The notes under the pieces were generated by a model. The model was given only the letters and a program-made list of their open reading frames with translations. It did not search any database and was not told the DNA's origin. Below are positions 10,659 through 19,599 of a stretch of DNA of 64,000 nt, in pieces. Each line of letters starts with the position of its first letter. The first letter of the stretch is position 1. Made by a program: the position numbers and the translations under genes. The DNA comes from Planctomycetota bacterium (GTDB lineage Bacteria > Planctomycetota > UBA8742 > UBA2392), in the NCBI GenBank assembly GCA_015075515.1, contig JABTUE010000003.1, positions 558,001-622,000 of the forward strand, in the 5' to 3' direction.

Positions 10659-11441
10659 CTAATGACCGCACTTGTGCAGGCGGTTGACCGTCAGTTCGGC
10701 CTCTGTCTGTTCGCGCACGCCAGCGGCAACCCTGACTGTCCTGCGCACGACCGGCAGGCGAGGGCCGTATACAATCACGTCGTGTTCGCCGGGCGCCAGC
10801 CCGTCAAAAAACGCCTTCTGCTTTGTGGTGCCGATCCAGGCTCCGGCACTCGTCACGTACACCACGCAGGTCAGGTTCTCGTCTTCCTCGCAGGTCAGGT
10901 CGTAGATCGCCGCCGATGCAAGGTTCAGCACCACGGTCTGGCCCGGAGCAACCGCAACATCAGAAATCCTGGCGGCACCCGTGGTCGTGGCGCCGACCAC
11001 TTCGGCATCGCGCGGCACGGCCACAAATGTAAGCGCCTTGTCACGCCGGTTGGTGACGTTCACGCGAACCGGGCCCTGTCCACCCGCCAGCGACAGCGCC
11101 AGTTGTGAGTGATCCAGCCCGTCTTTGGCCGCAACCAGTTGCGCCGCGGCCGGGCCGGTGCCGCCGCTGCACAGCACCACCACATCGGGAATCTCGTCAT
11201 ACTTCACGCGCTGGTACTGCCGCCCCGATTCGATGCTTTCGTGGCTGGTGGCGTAATCGTCCACCACCCGTTCCTTGCGCGGGCCGCGCACGCCTTCTTT
11301 GGGGGTGGCCTTGAGGCTGACCACAATCTGGCCCTTGCCGGGCTGGGGGTCCGGCAGTGCCGGTGCCGAGGCACAGGCGGCCAGCAGCATCGCCGCCAGG
11401 CCGGGAAATAACGTAATTGCTGCGCGGCGATGCTGCGTCAC
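10659..11441 (-). CDS. Hypothetical lipoprotein
   Basis: A 260-residue exported protein with a lipobox (LLAACAS) after a hydrophobic signal, so likely membrane-anchored in the periplasm. The middle and C-terminal parts look like beta-rich, carboxypeptidase-regulatory or PEGA-like surface domains (FDGLAPGEHDVIVYGP, VTVNRL-type ending). It starts at GTG 11441 preceded by AGGAGG with 6-nt spacing. It lies 10 nt downstream of the cupredoxin gene on the same strand, so the two are probably co-transcribed and may share a copper or redox-related role (inference). Confidence 0.65.
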   Translation of the reverse strand: MTQHRRAAITLFPGLAAMLLAACASAPALPDPQPGKGQIVVSLKATPKEGVRGPRKERVVDDYATSHESIESGRQYQRVKYDEIPDVVVLCSGGTGPAAAQLVAAKDGLDHSQLALSLAGGQGPVRVNVTNRRDKALTFVAVPRDAEVVGATTTGAARISDVAVAPGQTVVLNLASAAIYDLTCEEDENLTCVVYVTSAGAWIGTTKQKAFFDGLAPGEHDVIVYGPRLPVVRRTVRVAAGVREQTEAELTVNRLHKCGH

Positions 11442-11451
11442 GGCCTGCCTC

Positions 11452-12144
11452 CTAGCGTGTCATCTCAACGGCGACAGTGGCGTCCTTGTCGGCTTCAACG
11501 GTGATGTCCAGTTCGACATCCTTGAATCGTTTCTGGCGCTGCCAGGTCCTGAGTTTGTACTTGCCCGCCGGAACGCCGCTGATGCGGAAACTTTCAGCGT
11601 CAGACTCCACCAGCGCAAAGGCCGGGCTGGGCGCGATGAAAAACTTGCCGTCCATGTTCTTGTGGATGCTGCAGTGCAGGCTGACTTCGCCGGCGGCGGT
11701 GAACTCGTGCTGCACGGACTGGCCGCGGTCAAAGATGCCCAGGTCGCCCTCAGTCGCGCCCAGAAAATACACGTTGTGGGCGATATCTTTTTTCTCGTCG
11801 TTGAGGAACCTGGCGGTCTGGCCCTTGACCAGCACAGCAAAGCCGGGGGCAAAGCGTGCACCCTCCTGGCGCACTTCCAGGGCATCAGGCACGGCAAACT
11901 TGCCGTCGCCGCCGTCACGCGTCAGGTACACCACAATCGGCGCGGCGGCGCGGCGGGCGCTGAACTTCAGGCTGCCGGATACGCCGCCTTTTTTGGCGTC
12001 CTTCCAGTCGAAATCGGCCACCTGGGTGGCAATCACGCGGTCATAGACCAGAACCGGCCGGTGCTGGCCCGCGGCGGGACGGCCCAGAAACACACCCGCC
12101 GACGCAGCCACGGCGACCAGCGCAAAAAACAGGGTTTTGGTCAT
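11452..12144 (-). CDS. Exported cupredoxin-like (blue-copper) protein
   Basis: A 230-residue secreted protein with signal peptide MTKTLFFALVAVAASAGVFL. A central domain has a type 1 copper site pattern: His in IAHNVYF, then Cys, His and Met in LHCSIHKNM (C-x2-H-x2-M). This resembles the methylamine-utilisation MauL/plastocyanin-like family. A C-terminal beta domain with FRISGVPAGKYKLRTW looks like a carboxypeptidase-regulatory fold. The ATG at 12144 is preferred because the signal peptide begins there; the upstream extension has no export character. Likely a periplasmic electron carrier or copper sensor. It lies between an ECF sigma factor and a lipoprotein, all on one strand. Confidence 0.8.
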   Translation of the reverse strand: MTKTLFFALVAVAASAGVFLGRPAAGQHRPVLVYDRVIATQVADFDWKDAKKGGVSGSLKFSARRAAAPIVVYLTRDGGDGKFAVPDALEVRQEGARFAPGFAVLVKGQTARFLNDEKKDIAHNVYFLGATEGDLGIFDRGQSVQHEFTAAGEVSLHCSIHKNMDGKFFIAPSPAFALVESDAESFRISGVPAGKYKLRTWQRQKRFKDVELDITVEADKDATVAVEMTR

Positions 12145-12190
12145 GCCGATATGAAACCCGGTGACCGGCGGCGGGTCAAGCTTGTCGGCA

Positions 12191-12823
12191 CTACGCGCCC
12201 TGCCCGCGTTGCGATTTGTGCGCGCCAAGGTCCACGTGACGGGAGAGCCGCTGGGTGAAAAACTCGCGCGCCCGCGCCAGCCGCGCCGAAACCGTTTTGG
12301 CGCTGCAGCCCAGAACCTCGCCGGCTTCGTCGTGGGTCAGGCCCTGGATATCCACCAGTTCCAGCACGTCGCGGAACTTGTCGCTCATGGCCTCCAGCGT
12401 CTGCTGGATCATGCCCTGAAGTTCGTTGTTCAGTACGTTGCCGGCAGGCCCGGCGCCGGGGTGCTTGAACTGAAGGGCCGGGCCGTCTTCGTCGTCGTCT
12501 TCGGCGCTGCCCTTGAGCACAGTGAACGTAACTGGGCGCTTTTTGCGCACGTAGTCGGTCACCAGATTGCGCGCCACGCGGTACAGCCAGGCGCTGGCGG
12601 TGTTGTCGCGGATGCTGTCCAGTTCGCGAAACAGGCGCACGAAGGTTTCCTGCGCGATGTCTTCGGCCACGCCCTCGTCTTTGACCAGGCGCAGCACATA
12701 GGTGAAGATCGGCGCGCGGAATCGTTCGAGATAGCGTTCAAACCGGTCCATGCGCGGGCTTGCCTCTGCAATCGGGACCGGCTGCGGTTGGGGGCGCCTT
12801 TGGGCGCCGGACGCAAGACCCAT
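12191..12823 (-). CDS. ECF-subfamily RNA polymerase sigma factor
   Basis: Group 4 sigma-70 protein of 210 residues. Region 2 is seen in DEGVAEDIAQETFVRLFREL and WLYRVARNLVTDYVRKK. Region 4 is seen in LELVDIQGLTHDEAGEVLGCSAKTVSARLARAREF. The ATG at 12823 is chosen for its GAGAGG ribosome-binding site; a shorter start at 12751 (MDRFERYL) also covers the whole fold. No obvious anti-sigma gene follows, although the next genes encode exported proteins (cupredoxin, lipoprotein) that it may control. It is divergent from the histidine kinase at 13020. Confidence 0.9.
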   Translation of the reverse strand: MGLASGAQRRPQPQPVPIAEASPRMDRFERYLERFRAPIFTYVLRLVKDEGVAEDIAQETFVRLFRELDSIRDNTASAWLYRVARNLVTDYVRKKRPVTFTVLKGSAEDDDEDGPALQFKHPGAGPAGNVLNNELQGMIQQTLEAMSDKFRDVLELVDIQGLTHDEAGEVLGCSAKTVSARLARAREFFTQRLSRHVDLGAHKSQRGQGA

Positions 12824-12988
12824 GACCCACCTCTCAGGATAGCCGCGCGCCGGGCTTGTGCCAGCCAATACGCGCGGATTCACTCGGCCCGCAGGTATTT
12901 TCGCCGCCAGGTCCGCGCCACGGAAGTGCCAAAAGACTGGCGGGTCTGCCCGCACCGGAATCCGAAAACCGCAAGTCCCAGCCCGCTG

Positions 12989-12994
12989 TATACT
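12989..12994 (+). promoter_or_regulatory. Possible -10 element (TATACT) for the kinase-propeller gene
   Basis: TATACT sits 25 nt upstream of the GTG start at 13020, between the divergent sigma-factor and kinase genes. No good -35 hexamer is visible at the right distance, so an activator or alternative sigma factor would be needed if it is real. Confidence 0.3.
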
Positions 12995-13019
12995 GTGAGC
13001 CGGCACTCAGGAGGCGATT

Positions 13020-15992
13020 GTGGCCGTTTCCGTGCGACGCTGGACCCAACGCCGGCTTTTGTACCCGCTGGCGATCTTTGCCATCATCGCCCCCACGGTG
13101 GTGATGGGCCTGTTTGGCACTTATGCCCTGCGCCAGATTGAATTGCGCCCCTCCAACTACCGCTCCGAGCTTCACTCCGTGCGCCAGAGCGTCGAAATCC
13201 TGCTGGAAACCCGACTGCGTGACCTGGCCATCAACCCGCCTGCGAACCCCGAAGACATGGATCGCGCCCGCGCCGATGTCGAACGCTATTTTCTGGACTA
13301 CACCCGCGCGATTGCCGGGCGCGCCTATCTGGGCATCGGCAGCCGCGTCGAGGCCGGCCTGAGCGTGGACGGCACTCGCGGCCATGCCGCCCCGGCGGCG
13401 CTGGTCGAGGCACTGGCGGCGCGCAAGCCGCGGCCCGGCGGCGGCACCACGCGCGAGCTGATCAACCACGAGGTTCAAATTGAGGGCGAAACCCGCCACC
13501 GCACGTTTGTGGTGTTTGTGTCGGAGTCTTCGGGGGGGTTCATCGCCTGGGAGCTTCTGCCGGCAGAGATGGACCGCATCGTGCGCCAGCACCTGGCCGA
13601 GCACCGATTTGAAAACGACGCGCTGTCGGTGCACCTGGACACCCGCGGCCAGTTCGAATGGACCCCGCGCCAGCAGTCCACGCGTGAAGTGCTGGGCTTT
13701 GTGCCCGTGCACGACCTGCTGATGTCCGATCGCTACCTGGTGCTGCGCATTGACACCAACACCCAATTCACACGCGACGACACCCTGTTGAGCAGCATTT
13801 ACATCCTGATTGCCGTGCTGTGCGTACCGATTGTCGCCAGCGCCACACTTATGGTCGTGCACATGATCCTGCGCGAGGCCAGCGAAGCCCGCAAGAAAGT
13901 GGACTTTGTCAGCAACGTGACCCACGAACTCAAGACACCGCTGACCAGCATCCGCATGTTCGTGGAAACGCTCAAGCTGGGCCGGGTCAAGGACCCCGAA
14001 AAGGTGCAGGCCTGCCTGGACACGATCATGAGCGAAACCCAGCGCCTGGGCGCGCTGATTGACCACGTGCTGAGCTTCAGCAAGGTCGAAAACCAGGTCA
14101 AGAAATTCAACATTCAGTCCAACGACCTGACCCAGGTGGTGGTGGACACAATCAACTTCTTCAAGGGCCAGGCGCCAAAACTGCGCGAGCGCATCCAGAA
14201 GCAGATCCGTCCCGGGGTGCCCAGTTCGGCCGAGTTCGACAAAGACGCAATCCGCGAGGTGCTGTTGAACCTGCTCAGCAATGCTGTCAAATACAGCCCC
14301 GGCGAAAAGCCCATCTTTGTGACCGTCGGCCCCGGCGACCGCGAACTGTTCATTGCCGTGCAGGATCAGGGCATCGGCATTGACCCTGAACACCACGAAC
14401 GCATCTTTGAAAAGTTCTATCGCGTGGACGAAGAACTGACCCGCAACGTGGACGGCACCGGCCTTGGGCTTGCGATTGTGGCCGAAATCGTCAAGGCCCA
14501 CGGCGGGCGCATCACCGTGGATTCGGCGCTTGGGCGCGGCAGCACGTTTACGGTTTACCTGCCCTGGCGTCACGGCCGCGTGGCGGCAACGCGCAAGACC
14601 ACCCGGCGCGTTTCGGGCGCCATGCCCGCCGTGGACGCCTCTGGCGAAACACCCGCCACGGCCGGGGAATCCGCCAAGACCCAGCCTGTCAACGCGCGCC
14701 TGCTGTCGTGGCTGGCGGCGGCGCTGCTGCTGCCGCCGGCGCTGGTGCTGGCCCAGCCCGAACCAGGCCCCGAAAATCCTGACGCCCCCAAGCCCAAGGA
14801 AAGCACGCTGTTGCCCCGCCCTGAAAGCGACGCGGCCGCCGAGGCCTGGGTCAAAAAACTGGGCGGCCTGCGCCCGCAATCCGTCAACGTCGCGCCGGGG
14901 GTGATTCTGAACCACGTGCTGGCGCCTGAGGGCGACCGGCTGTTTTACTATCGTCCTGTTGCCGCCCCGGCCGGCACCGACAAAACCGCGCCGCCGCGTT
15001 TTGCCCTGCACGCCGTGGGGCCGGGCCGTCCCGAACACAAGGTGCTGGACACCGGTGCATCCAGCGACCCGCCGCTGTTTCTGGCCGACGGCCGGATTGT
15101 GCTGACCCAGCGCCTGGAAGACACCAACGACGACGGCGAGGTCAACCTGATGGATGCCCCGGCGCTGGTGGTGTGCAACCGCAGCGGCGATTCCCTGCGC
15201 CGTGTGTGCCGGCTTGAACCCGCGGCCTCGCCGGTGGGCCTGTGGCGCGGCGACACCGAGGTTCTGGTCAGCCAGCCCGGCGGCGATGACCCCAACGGCT
15301 GGATTTTAAGCGTCAACCTGGTCAAGGGCACACACGAGCGCGTGGTGCAGGCGTTTACGGTTTCACTGGTCCTGGCCGACGACCGCCTGCTTGTGGAACG
15401 GCTGGTGGCGCAGGCCCAGCGACCCCAGAACCCCCGCTTCAACCGCTGGGGCGAACCGGTCGAAGAAGAACCCGAGGCCGAACAGCGCGCGCCGCGCCTG
15501 AACGACCCGCCCGAACACCTGATCTACAACCCCGCCGACGGCAGCCTTTCGGCGCTGCACAGTTCCAGCGCGTTTTCGCGCATTGTCTGCACCGGCGAGG
15601 GGGCCTACTTCGGCCACCAGTTGTCGCGCGCCATTGAGGCCCGCCCCATGTACGGCCGCGGCAGCAGCGCCATCGTCAGCGAAATCCTGATTGTAGACGA
15701 CGCCCAGCACCGCGACACCCGCACCCAGTCGGCGCGCTTCAATCACTTTGCCCTGGGCTGGGTCAGCGAGCGCGGCCTGCTGGCCGTTCAGCACGGCAAC
15801 CTGCGCGCCAGGCTGCTGCTGCTGGATCGCGCCCTGAAGTGGCACACCCTGGGCGAACTTGACTTCACCGTGCGCGGCGTCTGCGCCCAGGGCACCAGGC
15901 TTGCGTGGCTGGAAGTCGAAGACACCGACAAGAACGGCCTGCTGGAGTCCTGGAAAGACCACTCGCGCCCGTTTTTCTGCACGCTCGAATGA
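13020..15992 (+). CDS. Sensor histidine kinase fused to a predicted C-terminal beta-propeller
   Basis: A 990-residue protein with two modules. Residues 1-535 are a normal sensor kinase. Membrane helices lie at about 12-34 and 262-283 around a periplasmic sensor, followed by the HisKA box NVTHELKTPLTS with His302. The ATPase domain has NLLSNAVKYSP, DQGIGIDPEHHE and GTGLGLAIVAE. After a linker of about 30 residues a third hydrophobic helix (LLSWLAAALLLPPALVLA, about 565-582) leads into about 400 residues of repeated beta-sheet blades (FYYRPVAAP, LFLADGRIVL, WILSVNLVKG, LIYNPADGSLSAL), which would lie outside the cytoplasm. The start is GTG with AGGAGG 5 nt upstream. No stop separates the modules. 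An ATG at residue 535 could start a separate exported protein, but I see no strong ribosome-binding site there. Confidence 0.85.
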   Translation: MAVSVRRWTQRRLLYPLAIFAIIAPTVVMGLFGTYALRQIELRPSNYRSELHSVRQSVEILLETRLRDLAINPPANPEDMDRARADVERYFLDYTRAIAGRAYLGIGSRVEAGLSVDGTRGHAAPAALVEALAARKPRPGGGTTRELINHEVQIEGETRHRTFVVFVSESSGGFIAWELLPAEMDRIVRQHLAEHRFENDALSVHLDTRGQFEWTPRQQSTREVLGFVPVHDLLMSDRYLVLRIDTNTQFTRDDTLLSSIYILIAVLCVPIVASATLMVVHMILREASEARKKVDFVSNVTHELKTPLTSIRMFVETLKLGRVKDPEKVQACLDTIMSETQRLGALIDHVLSFSKVENQVKKFNIQSNDLTQVVVDTINFFKGQAPKLRERIQKQIRPGVPSSAEFDKDAIREVLLNLLSNAVKYSPGEKPIFVTVGPGDRELFIAVQDQGIGIDPEHHERIFEKFYRVDEELTRNVDGTGLGLAIVAEIVKAHGGRITVDSALGRGSTFTVYLPWRHGRVAATRKTTRRVSGAMPAVDASGETPATAGESAKTQPVNARLLSWLAAALLLPPALVLAQPEPGPENPDAPKPKESTLLPRPESDAAAEAWVKKLGGLRPQSVNVAPGVILNHVLAPEGDRLFYYRPVAAPAGTDKTAPPRFALHAVGPGRPEHKVLDTGASSDPPLFLADGRIVLTQRLEDTNDDGEVNLMDAPALVVCNRSGDSLRRVCRLEPAASPVGLWRGDTEVLVSQPGGDDPNGWILSVNLVKGTHERVVQAFTVSLVLADDRLLVERLVAQAQRPQNPRFNRWGEPVEEEPEAEQRAPRLNDPPEHLIYNPADGSLSALHSSSAFSRIVCTGEGAYFGHQLSRAIEARPMYGRGSSAIVSEILIVDDAQHRDTRTQSARFNHFALGWVSERGLLAVQHGNLRARLLLLDRALKWHTLGELDFTVRGVCAQGTRLAWLEVEDTDKNGLLESWKDHSRPFFCTLE

Positions 15993-16047
15993 CGGCTGGC
16001 GCACCCTTGCCCGCGGTTGCTAGAACCTGCCGCCGCAAGGAGACCCG

Positions 16048-17733
16048 ATGCCCGCCCGCAAAACCAGATCCAAGGCCCGTCCCGTCACCGCCCCGCGCGG
16101 CACAAAGCTCAGCGCCAAAAGCTGGCTGACCGAAGCCCCGCTGCGCATGCTGATGAACAACCTTGACCCGGCCAACGCCGAAAACCCCGACGAACTGGTG
16201 GTCTACGGCGGCATCGGCCAGGCCGCCCGCAACTGGGACTGTTTCGACGCCATCGTCAAGTCGCTGCGCGAGCTGAACGCCGACGAGACGCTGCTGGTGC
16301 AAAGCGGCAAGCCCGTGGCCGTGTTCAAAACCCACGCCGACGCGCCCCGCGTGCTGATTGCCAACAGCAACCTGGTGCCCAAGTGGGCCACGTGGGAGGA
16401 ATTCTACAGGCTGCGTGATCGCGGCCTGATCATGTTCGGCCAGATGACCGCGGGAAGCTGGATCTACATCGGCACCCAGGGGATTCTGCAGGGCACCTAC
16501 GAAACCTTCGCCCAGGCCGCGCGCACCCACTATGGCCCCAAGGCCACGCTGGCCGGCAGGCTGGTGGTGACAGCCGGGCTGGGCGGCATGGGGGGCGCGC
16601 AGCCGCTGGCGGCCAAAATGTGCGGGGCAAGCTTTCTTGCGGCTGATGTAGATGACTCGCGCATCAAGCGCAGGCTGGAAACGCGCTATCTGGACGAGCG
16701 CGCCACAAACATTGACACTGCCATTGACCGCGCACTGGAGGCCAAACGCAACAAAGTAGCTGTCAGCATCGGCGTGTGCTGCAACGCCGTGGACCTGCTG
16801 GACCGCCTGATCAAGCGCAACATCACGCCCGACCTGCTGACGGATCAGACCAGCGCCCACGATCCGCTGAACGGTTACGTGCCCGACCGCATGACCCTGG
16901 CCGAGGCCCTGAAACTGCGCAAGCGCGACCCGCGCGAATACGAAAAGCAGGCCTTTCGCACCATGGCCAAACACTGCCGCCAGATGCTGCAACTGATGCG
17001 CAAGGGTGCCCACACCTTTGACTACGGCAACAATCTGCGCGGCCACGCCCAGCAGGCTGGGGTGAAAGACGCTTTCGATTTCCCGGGCTTCGTGCCGGCG
17101 TACATCCGGCCGCTGTTCTGCGAGGGCAAGGGGCCGTTTCGCTGGGTGGCGCTCAGCGGCGACCCACAGGACATCTACACCACCGACGACGCACTGATGA
17201 AGCTGTTTCCGCGCCACAAGCACCTGCACAACTGGCTGAAAAACGCGCGCCACGCGTTCGAGTTCCAGGGCCTGCCCGCACGCATCTGCTGGCTGGGCTA
17301 CGGCGAGCGCCACAAGGCCGGGCTGCTGTTCAACAGGCTGGTGCGCGAAGGCAAGGTGAAGGCCCCGATCGTGATCGGCCGCGACCACCTGGATTGCGGC
17401 AGCGTCGCCAGCCCCAACCGCGAAACCGAAGCCATGAAGGACGGCAGCGACGCGATTGCCGACTGGCCGATTCTCAACGCTCTGGTGAACACCGCCAGTG
17501 GCGCGACCTGGGTCAGCTTTCACCACGGCGGCGGCGTGGGCATGGGGTACAGCCTGCATGCCGGGCAGGTGATTGTCTGCGACGGCACCAAGCAGGCCGA
17601 CGCCCGCCTGCAGCGCGTGCTGACCAACGACCCCGGCATGGGCATCGCCAGGCACATTGACGCCGGCTACAGCGAGGCCATCCAGTTCAACCGCAGGGCC
17701 GAGAACCCGGTGAAGATCCCGATGGCGGGGTGA
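16048..17733 (+). CDS. hutU: Urocanate hydratase
   Basis: Second step of histidine breakdown: urocanate + water to imidazolonepropionate, using tightly bound NAD+ as electrophile. The 561-residue cytoplasmic protein has the NAD-binding Rossmann loop [19 protein letters not shown]. It has the active-site segment [20 protein letters not shown] with the conserved Cys, and [18 protein letters not shown]. An AAGGAG ribosome-binding site precedes the ATG. No other hut gene is adjacent. Its last 28 coding bases are duplicated 639 bp downstream, on the far side of a toxin-antitoxin pair (see the repeat entries), so its present C-terminus may have been rewritten by an insertion. Confidence 0.95.
   Translation: MPARKTRSKARPVTAPRGTKLSAKSWLTEAPLRMLMNNLDPANAENPDELVVYGGIGQAARNWDCFDAIVKSLRELNADETLLVQSGKPVAVFKTHADAPRVLIANSNLVPKWATWEEFYRLRDRGLIMFGQMTAGSWIYIGTQGILQGTYETFAQAARTHYGPKATLAGRLVVTAGLGGMGGAQPLAAKMCGASFLAADVDDSRIKRRLETRYLDERATNIDTAIDRALEAKRNKVAVSIGVCCNAVDLLDRLIKRNITPDLLTDQTSAHDPLNGYVPDRMTLAEALKLRKRDPREYEKQAFRTMAKHCRQMLQLMRKGAHTFDYGNNLRGHAQQAGVKDAFDFPGFVPAYIRPLFCEGKGPFRWVALSGDPQDIYTTDDALMKLFPRHKHLHNWLKNARHAFEFQGLPARICWLGYGERHKAGLLFNRLVREGKVKAPIVIGRDHLDCGSVASPNRETEAMKDGSDAIADWPILNALVNTASGATWVSFHHGGGVGMGYSLHAGQVIVCDGTKQADARLQRVLTNDPGMGIARHIDAGYSEAIQFNRRAENPVKIPMAG
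17699..17726 (+). repeat. 28-bp direct repeat, copy 1 (hutU 3' end)
   Basis: Identical over 28 bases to 18338-18365. It lies inside the hutU reading frame and encodes ENPVKIPMA just before the stop. The left flank (TTCAACCGCA) partly matches the flank of copy 2 (TTCAGCCGCA), so the duplicated segment was probably longer and has diverged. Confidence 0.9.
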
Positions 17734-17756
17734 ATCCTTTGGGCTAGAATGGTGCC

Positions 17757-17993
17757 ATGGCCGGCACAATAGACATCGAGACTATCCGTAAACTCAGTGT
17801 GAAGCAGCGCCTCGCGCTGGTTGCCCGTATCATGGCTACGCTGGCTGAAGAAGGAACCGAGCCTGCGTTCTCACCCGAAGTAGACGCGGAGCTTGAGCGG
17901 CGTGCGGCACGCGCCCGCGCCAACCCCGAAGAAGGCTTGTCGTTGACAGAGTTTGACCAGCGCCTTCAGGCCCGGCGTCGAGAACGCGCGTAA
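17757..17993 (+). CDS. Antitoxin, addiction-module component (TIGR02574-like)
   Basis: A 78-residue protein, likely the labile antitoxin of a type II toxin-antitoxin pair. The N-terminal half (LSVKQRLALVARIMATLAEEG) matches the helical segment of the putative addiction module component family. The C-terminal half (ARANPEEGLSLTEFDQRLQARRRERA) matches its toxin-wrapping tail. The stop overlaps the toxin start as TAATG, so the pair is translationally coupled. It probably represses its own promoter in the 23-nt gap after hutU, or in the hutU 3' end. The pair lies inside a segment bracketed by 28-bp repeats. Confidence 0.85.
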   Translation: MAGTIDIETIRKLSVKQRLALVARIMATLAEEGTEPAFSPEVDAELERRAARARANPEEGLSLTEFDQRLQARRRERA

Positions 17994-18298
17994 TGGACCC
18001 TTCGGTGAGGGTTCGGCCGGAGTTCTGGCAGGATCTCCTAGATCAGTCCGATTGGTACGAGGCCCAGCAACCGGGGCTGGGGTTTGCATTTGAACAGGAA
18101 GTCCGGACGACCATCGGCAAGATCGCGCGGGATCCCTTGATGTACCGGGCGTACAAGGGCGATCTCCGGCGGGTGCTGATCGCCCGGTTTCCGCACTACG
18201 TTGTGTTCGTTGCCGGCAAGGCGTCTGTGGTTTTCATTGGCATTGTGCATGCCGCTCGTGAATTTGAAGTCTGGCTGGATCGTCGCCAAAGCCTGTAA
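17993..18298 (+). CDS. RelE/ParE-family toxin
   Basis: A 101-residue toxin, either an mRNA interferase (RelE-like) or a gyrase poison (ParE-like). VRPEFWQDLLDQSDWYEAQQ begins the helical hairpin. The C-terminal sheet carries YKGDLRRVLIARFPHYVVF and VVFIGIVHAAREFEVWLDR, typical of this superfamily when paired with TIGR02574-type antitoxins. The start codon shares one base with the antitoxin stop. No other toxin-antitoxin gene is nearby. The coding stretch ends 39 nt before the second copy of the hutU end. Confidence 0.88.
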   Translation: MDPSVRVRPEFWQDLLDQSDWYEAQQPGLGFAFEQEVRTTIGKIARDPLMYRAYKGDLRRVLIARFPHYVVFVAGKASVVFIGIVHAAREFEVWLDRRQSL

Positions 18299-18337
18299 AA
18301 TGATGCCGCACATGGCCCTTCAGCCGCAATGCCCAGA

Positions 18338-18365
18338 CCGAGAACCCGGTGAAGATCCCGATGGC
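18338..18365 (+). repeat. 28-bp direct repeat, copy 2 (hutU 3' end remnant)
   Basis: Identical to 17699-17726. Read in the hutU frame this copy gives [17 protein letters not shown] and then TGA, a plausible alternative hutU C-terminus. It is therefore probably the displaced original gene end. Its tail (AAGGAAC) also supplies the ribosome-binding site of the zinc-ribbon gene at 18377. Confidence 0.88.
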
Positions 18366-18376
18366 AAGGAACTGAC

Positions 18377-18631
18377 ATGAACGACGAAGAAATGCCCGGC
18401 AAAGAGTTCCAGCGCATCCTCAAGGCCTTCAAGGCCAAGGGGGTGAAGGGCGATTGCCCGGCCTGCGGCGCGCCCTTTGAACAGCGCGGCACGCTGGGCA
18501 GTTACAGTTCGCTGCACTTCACTTCTTCGCGCGAAGAAGACACCGACGACGCCGCAGCCAGCTTTGTCACCACCATCTGCAAAAAGTGCGGCCACGTGTG
18601 GCTGTTTCACGCCGACACATTGATCGGTTGA
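18377..18631 (+). CDS. Small zinc-ribbon-like protein
   Basis: An 84-residue protein with two cysteine pairs, CPAC and CKKCGH, about 40 residues apart, as in a treble-clef or ribbon zinc fold. The rest is charged and soluble with no signal peptide. An AAGGA ribosome-binding site lies in the hutU-end remnant just upstream, so before the toxin-antitoxin insertion this gene probably followed hutU directly. The function is unknown. Confidence 0.7.
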   Translation: MNDEEMPGKEFQRILKAFKAKGVKGDCPACGAPFEQRGTLGSYSSLHFTSSREEDTDDAAASFVTTICKKCGHVWLFHADTLIG

Positions 18632-18691
18632 ACGCTTGCCTGCAAGGGCCAACCGCTGGATGATCGGCGGGCTCACGACCCGGAGCCCGCC

Positions 18692-19597
18692 ATGTTCCGA
18701 CACACTCTTTTTGCCCTGCTTTTCGCCACTGCCCTTTCCGCCACGGACATTGAGTTCAAGCCGCTGGCCGTCTCTCCCACCAGCGGCAACATCGCGCCCT
18801 CGTCGCTGCTGATCACCTGGGACAAGCCCGAAACTCCCCCGGCAAAACTTGAGGTCTACGTCTTTCACCGCGCCTGGCCCGTCGCCCCCAGCATTGACGA
18901 GTTCTGCCCCAAATGGCGCGAACTGCTGTTTGCCGAAGAGTTCGACGCCGCTGGCTTCGTCAAGGCCAACGGGCCTGAGTGCACACGCTTTCGCCTGGAG
19001 GTCAACCAGAACCACATTCCCGTGGGCGTGATCGGCCACGAAGAAGAGTACCGCATCCGCAACGTTCACGTGCTGTTTCTCGACGCGCAGGGCAAGCGCA
19101 GCCTGCCGGGCAACCTTAAGGCCTCTGTCGAGGCCCCCGAACTCACCCGCGCCGACTGTTACTACCTGCCCAGCTATCTGCCCTATTTCACCCAGACGCG
19201 GCTGTTCGACAAAAAACCCAGCAAGTTGAAATGGAAACTGCCTGACCTGGGCCCGAACTACGAAATCGAAAAGGTGCTGTTCGTCGGTGCCGAAAACATG
19301 CTCAACAGCTATCACGCCTCGCGCGTCAAGGACGGCATCGGCGGCTGGCTGGCCGGCAACGACGACTACAGCAAGCCGATGGTCCAGGAACTGACCAAAG
19401 ATGCGACCAGTTGCTGGATCAAGGACCTGAACTTCAAGTCCTGCGCCGTGCTGGCGGTGACCAAATGCGGCCTGCGCTTCGGCTGCAAGCTTGAAACCCA
19501 GGGGCCCGGTTACGAAGCCCAGGCCACAGCCGAAGACCAGAAGAATCTGCCCGCCATTGAACTCAAGCCCGCGGCTGCCAACAGCCGCAAGGACTGA
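18692..19597 (+). CDS. Hypothetical exported protein
   Basis: A 301-residue protein with signal peptide MFRHTLFALLFATALSATD. The first domain (SSLLITWDKPE, LEVYVFHRAWP) looks like an immunoglobulin or fibronectin-like beta sandwich. The remainder holds several cysteines (FCPKWREL, GPECTRF, CWIKDLNFKSCAVLAVTKCG) that could form disulfides in the periplasm. GGAG precedes the ATG by 8 nt. It is followed 2 nt later by the small gene at 19600 on the same strand, so the two are likely co-transcribed. No family is recognised. Confidence 0.65.
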   Translation: MFRHTLFALLFATALSATDIEFKPLAVSPTSGNIAPSSLLITWDKPETPPAKLEVYVFHRAWPVAPSIDEFCPKWRELLFAEEFDAAGFVKANGPECTRFRLEVNQNHIPVGVIGHEEEYRIRNVHVLFLDAQGKRSLPGNLKASVEAPELTRADCYYLPSYLPYFTQTRLFDKKPSKLKWKLPDLGPNYEIEKVLFVGAENMLNSYHASRVKDGIGGWLAGNDDYSKPMVQELTKDATSCWIKDLNFKSCAVLAVTKCGLRFGCKLETQGPGYEAQATAEDQKNLPAIELKPAAANSRKD

Positions 19598-19599
19598 CC

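Noticed and set aside
14622..15992. A separate exported propeller gene starting at the ATG at 14622
   Set aside because: No good ribosome-binding site is seen and the frame is continuous with the kinase; kept as an alternative inside the fusion entry.
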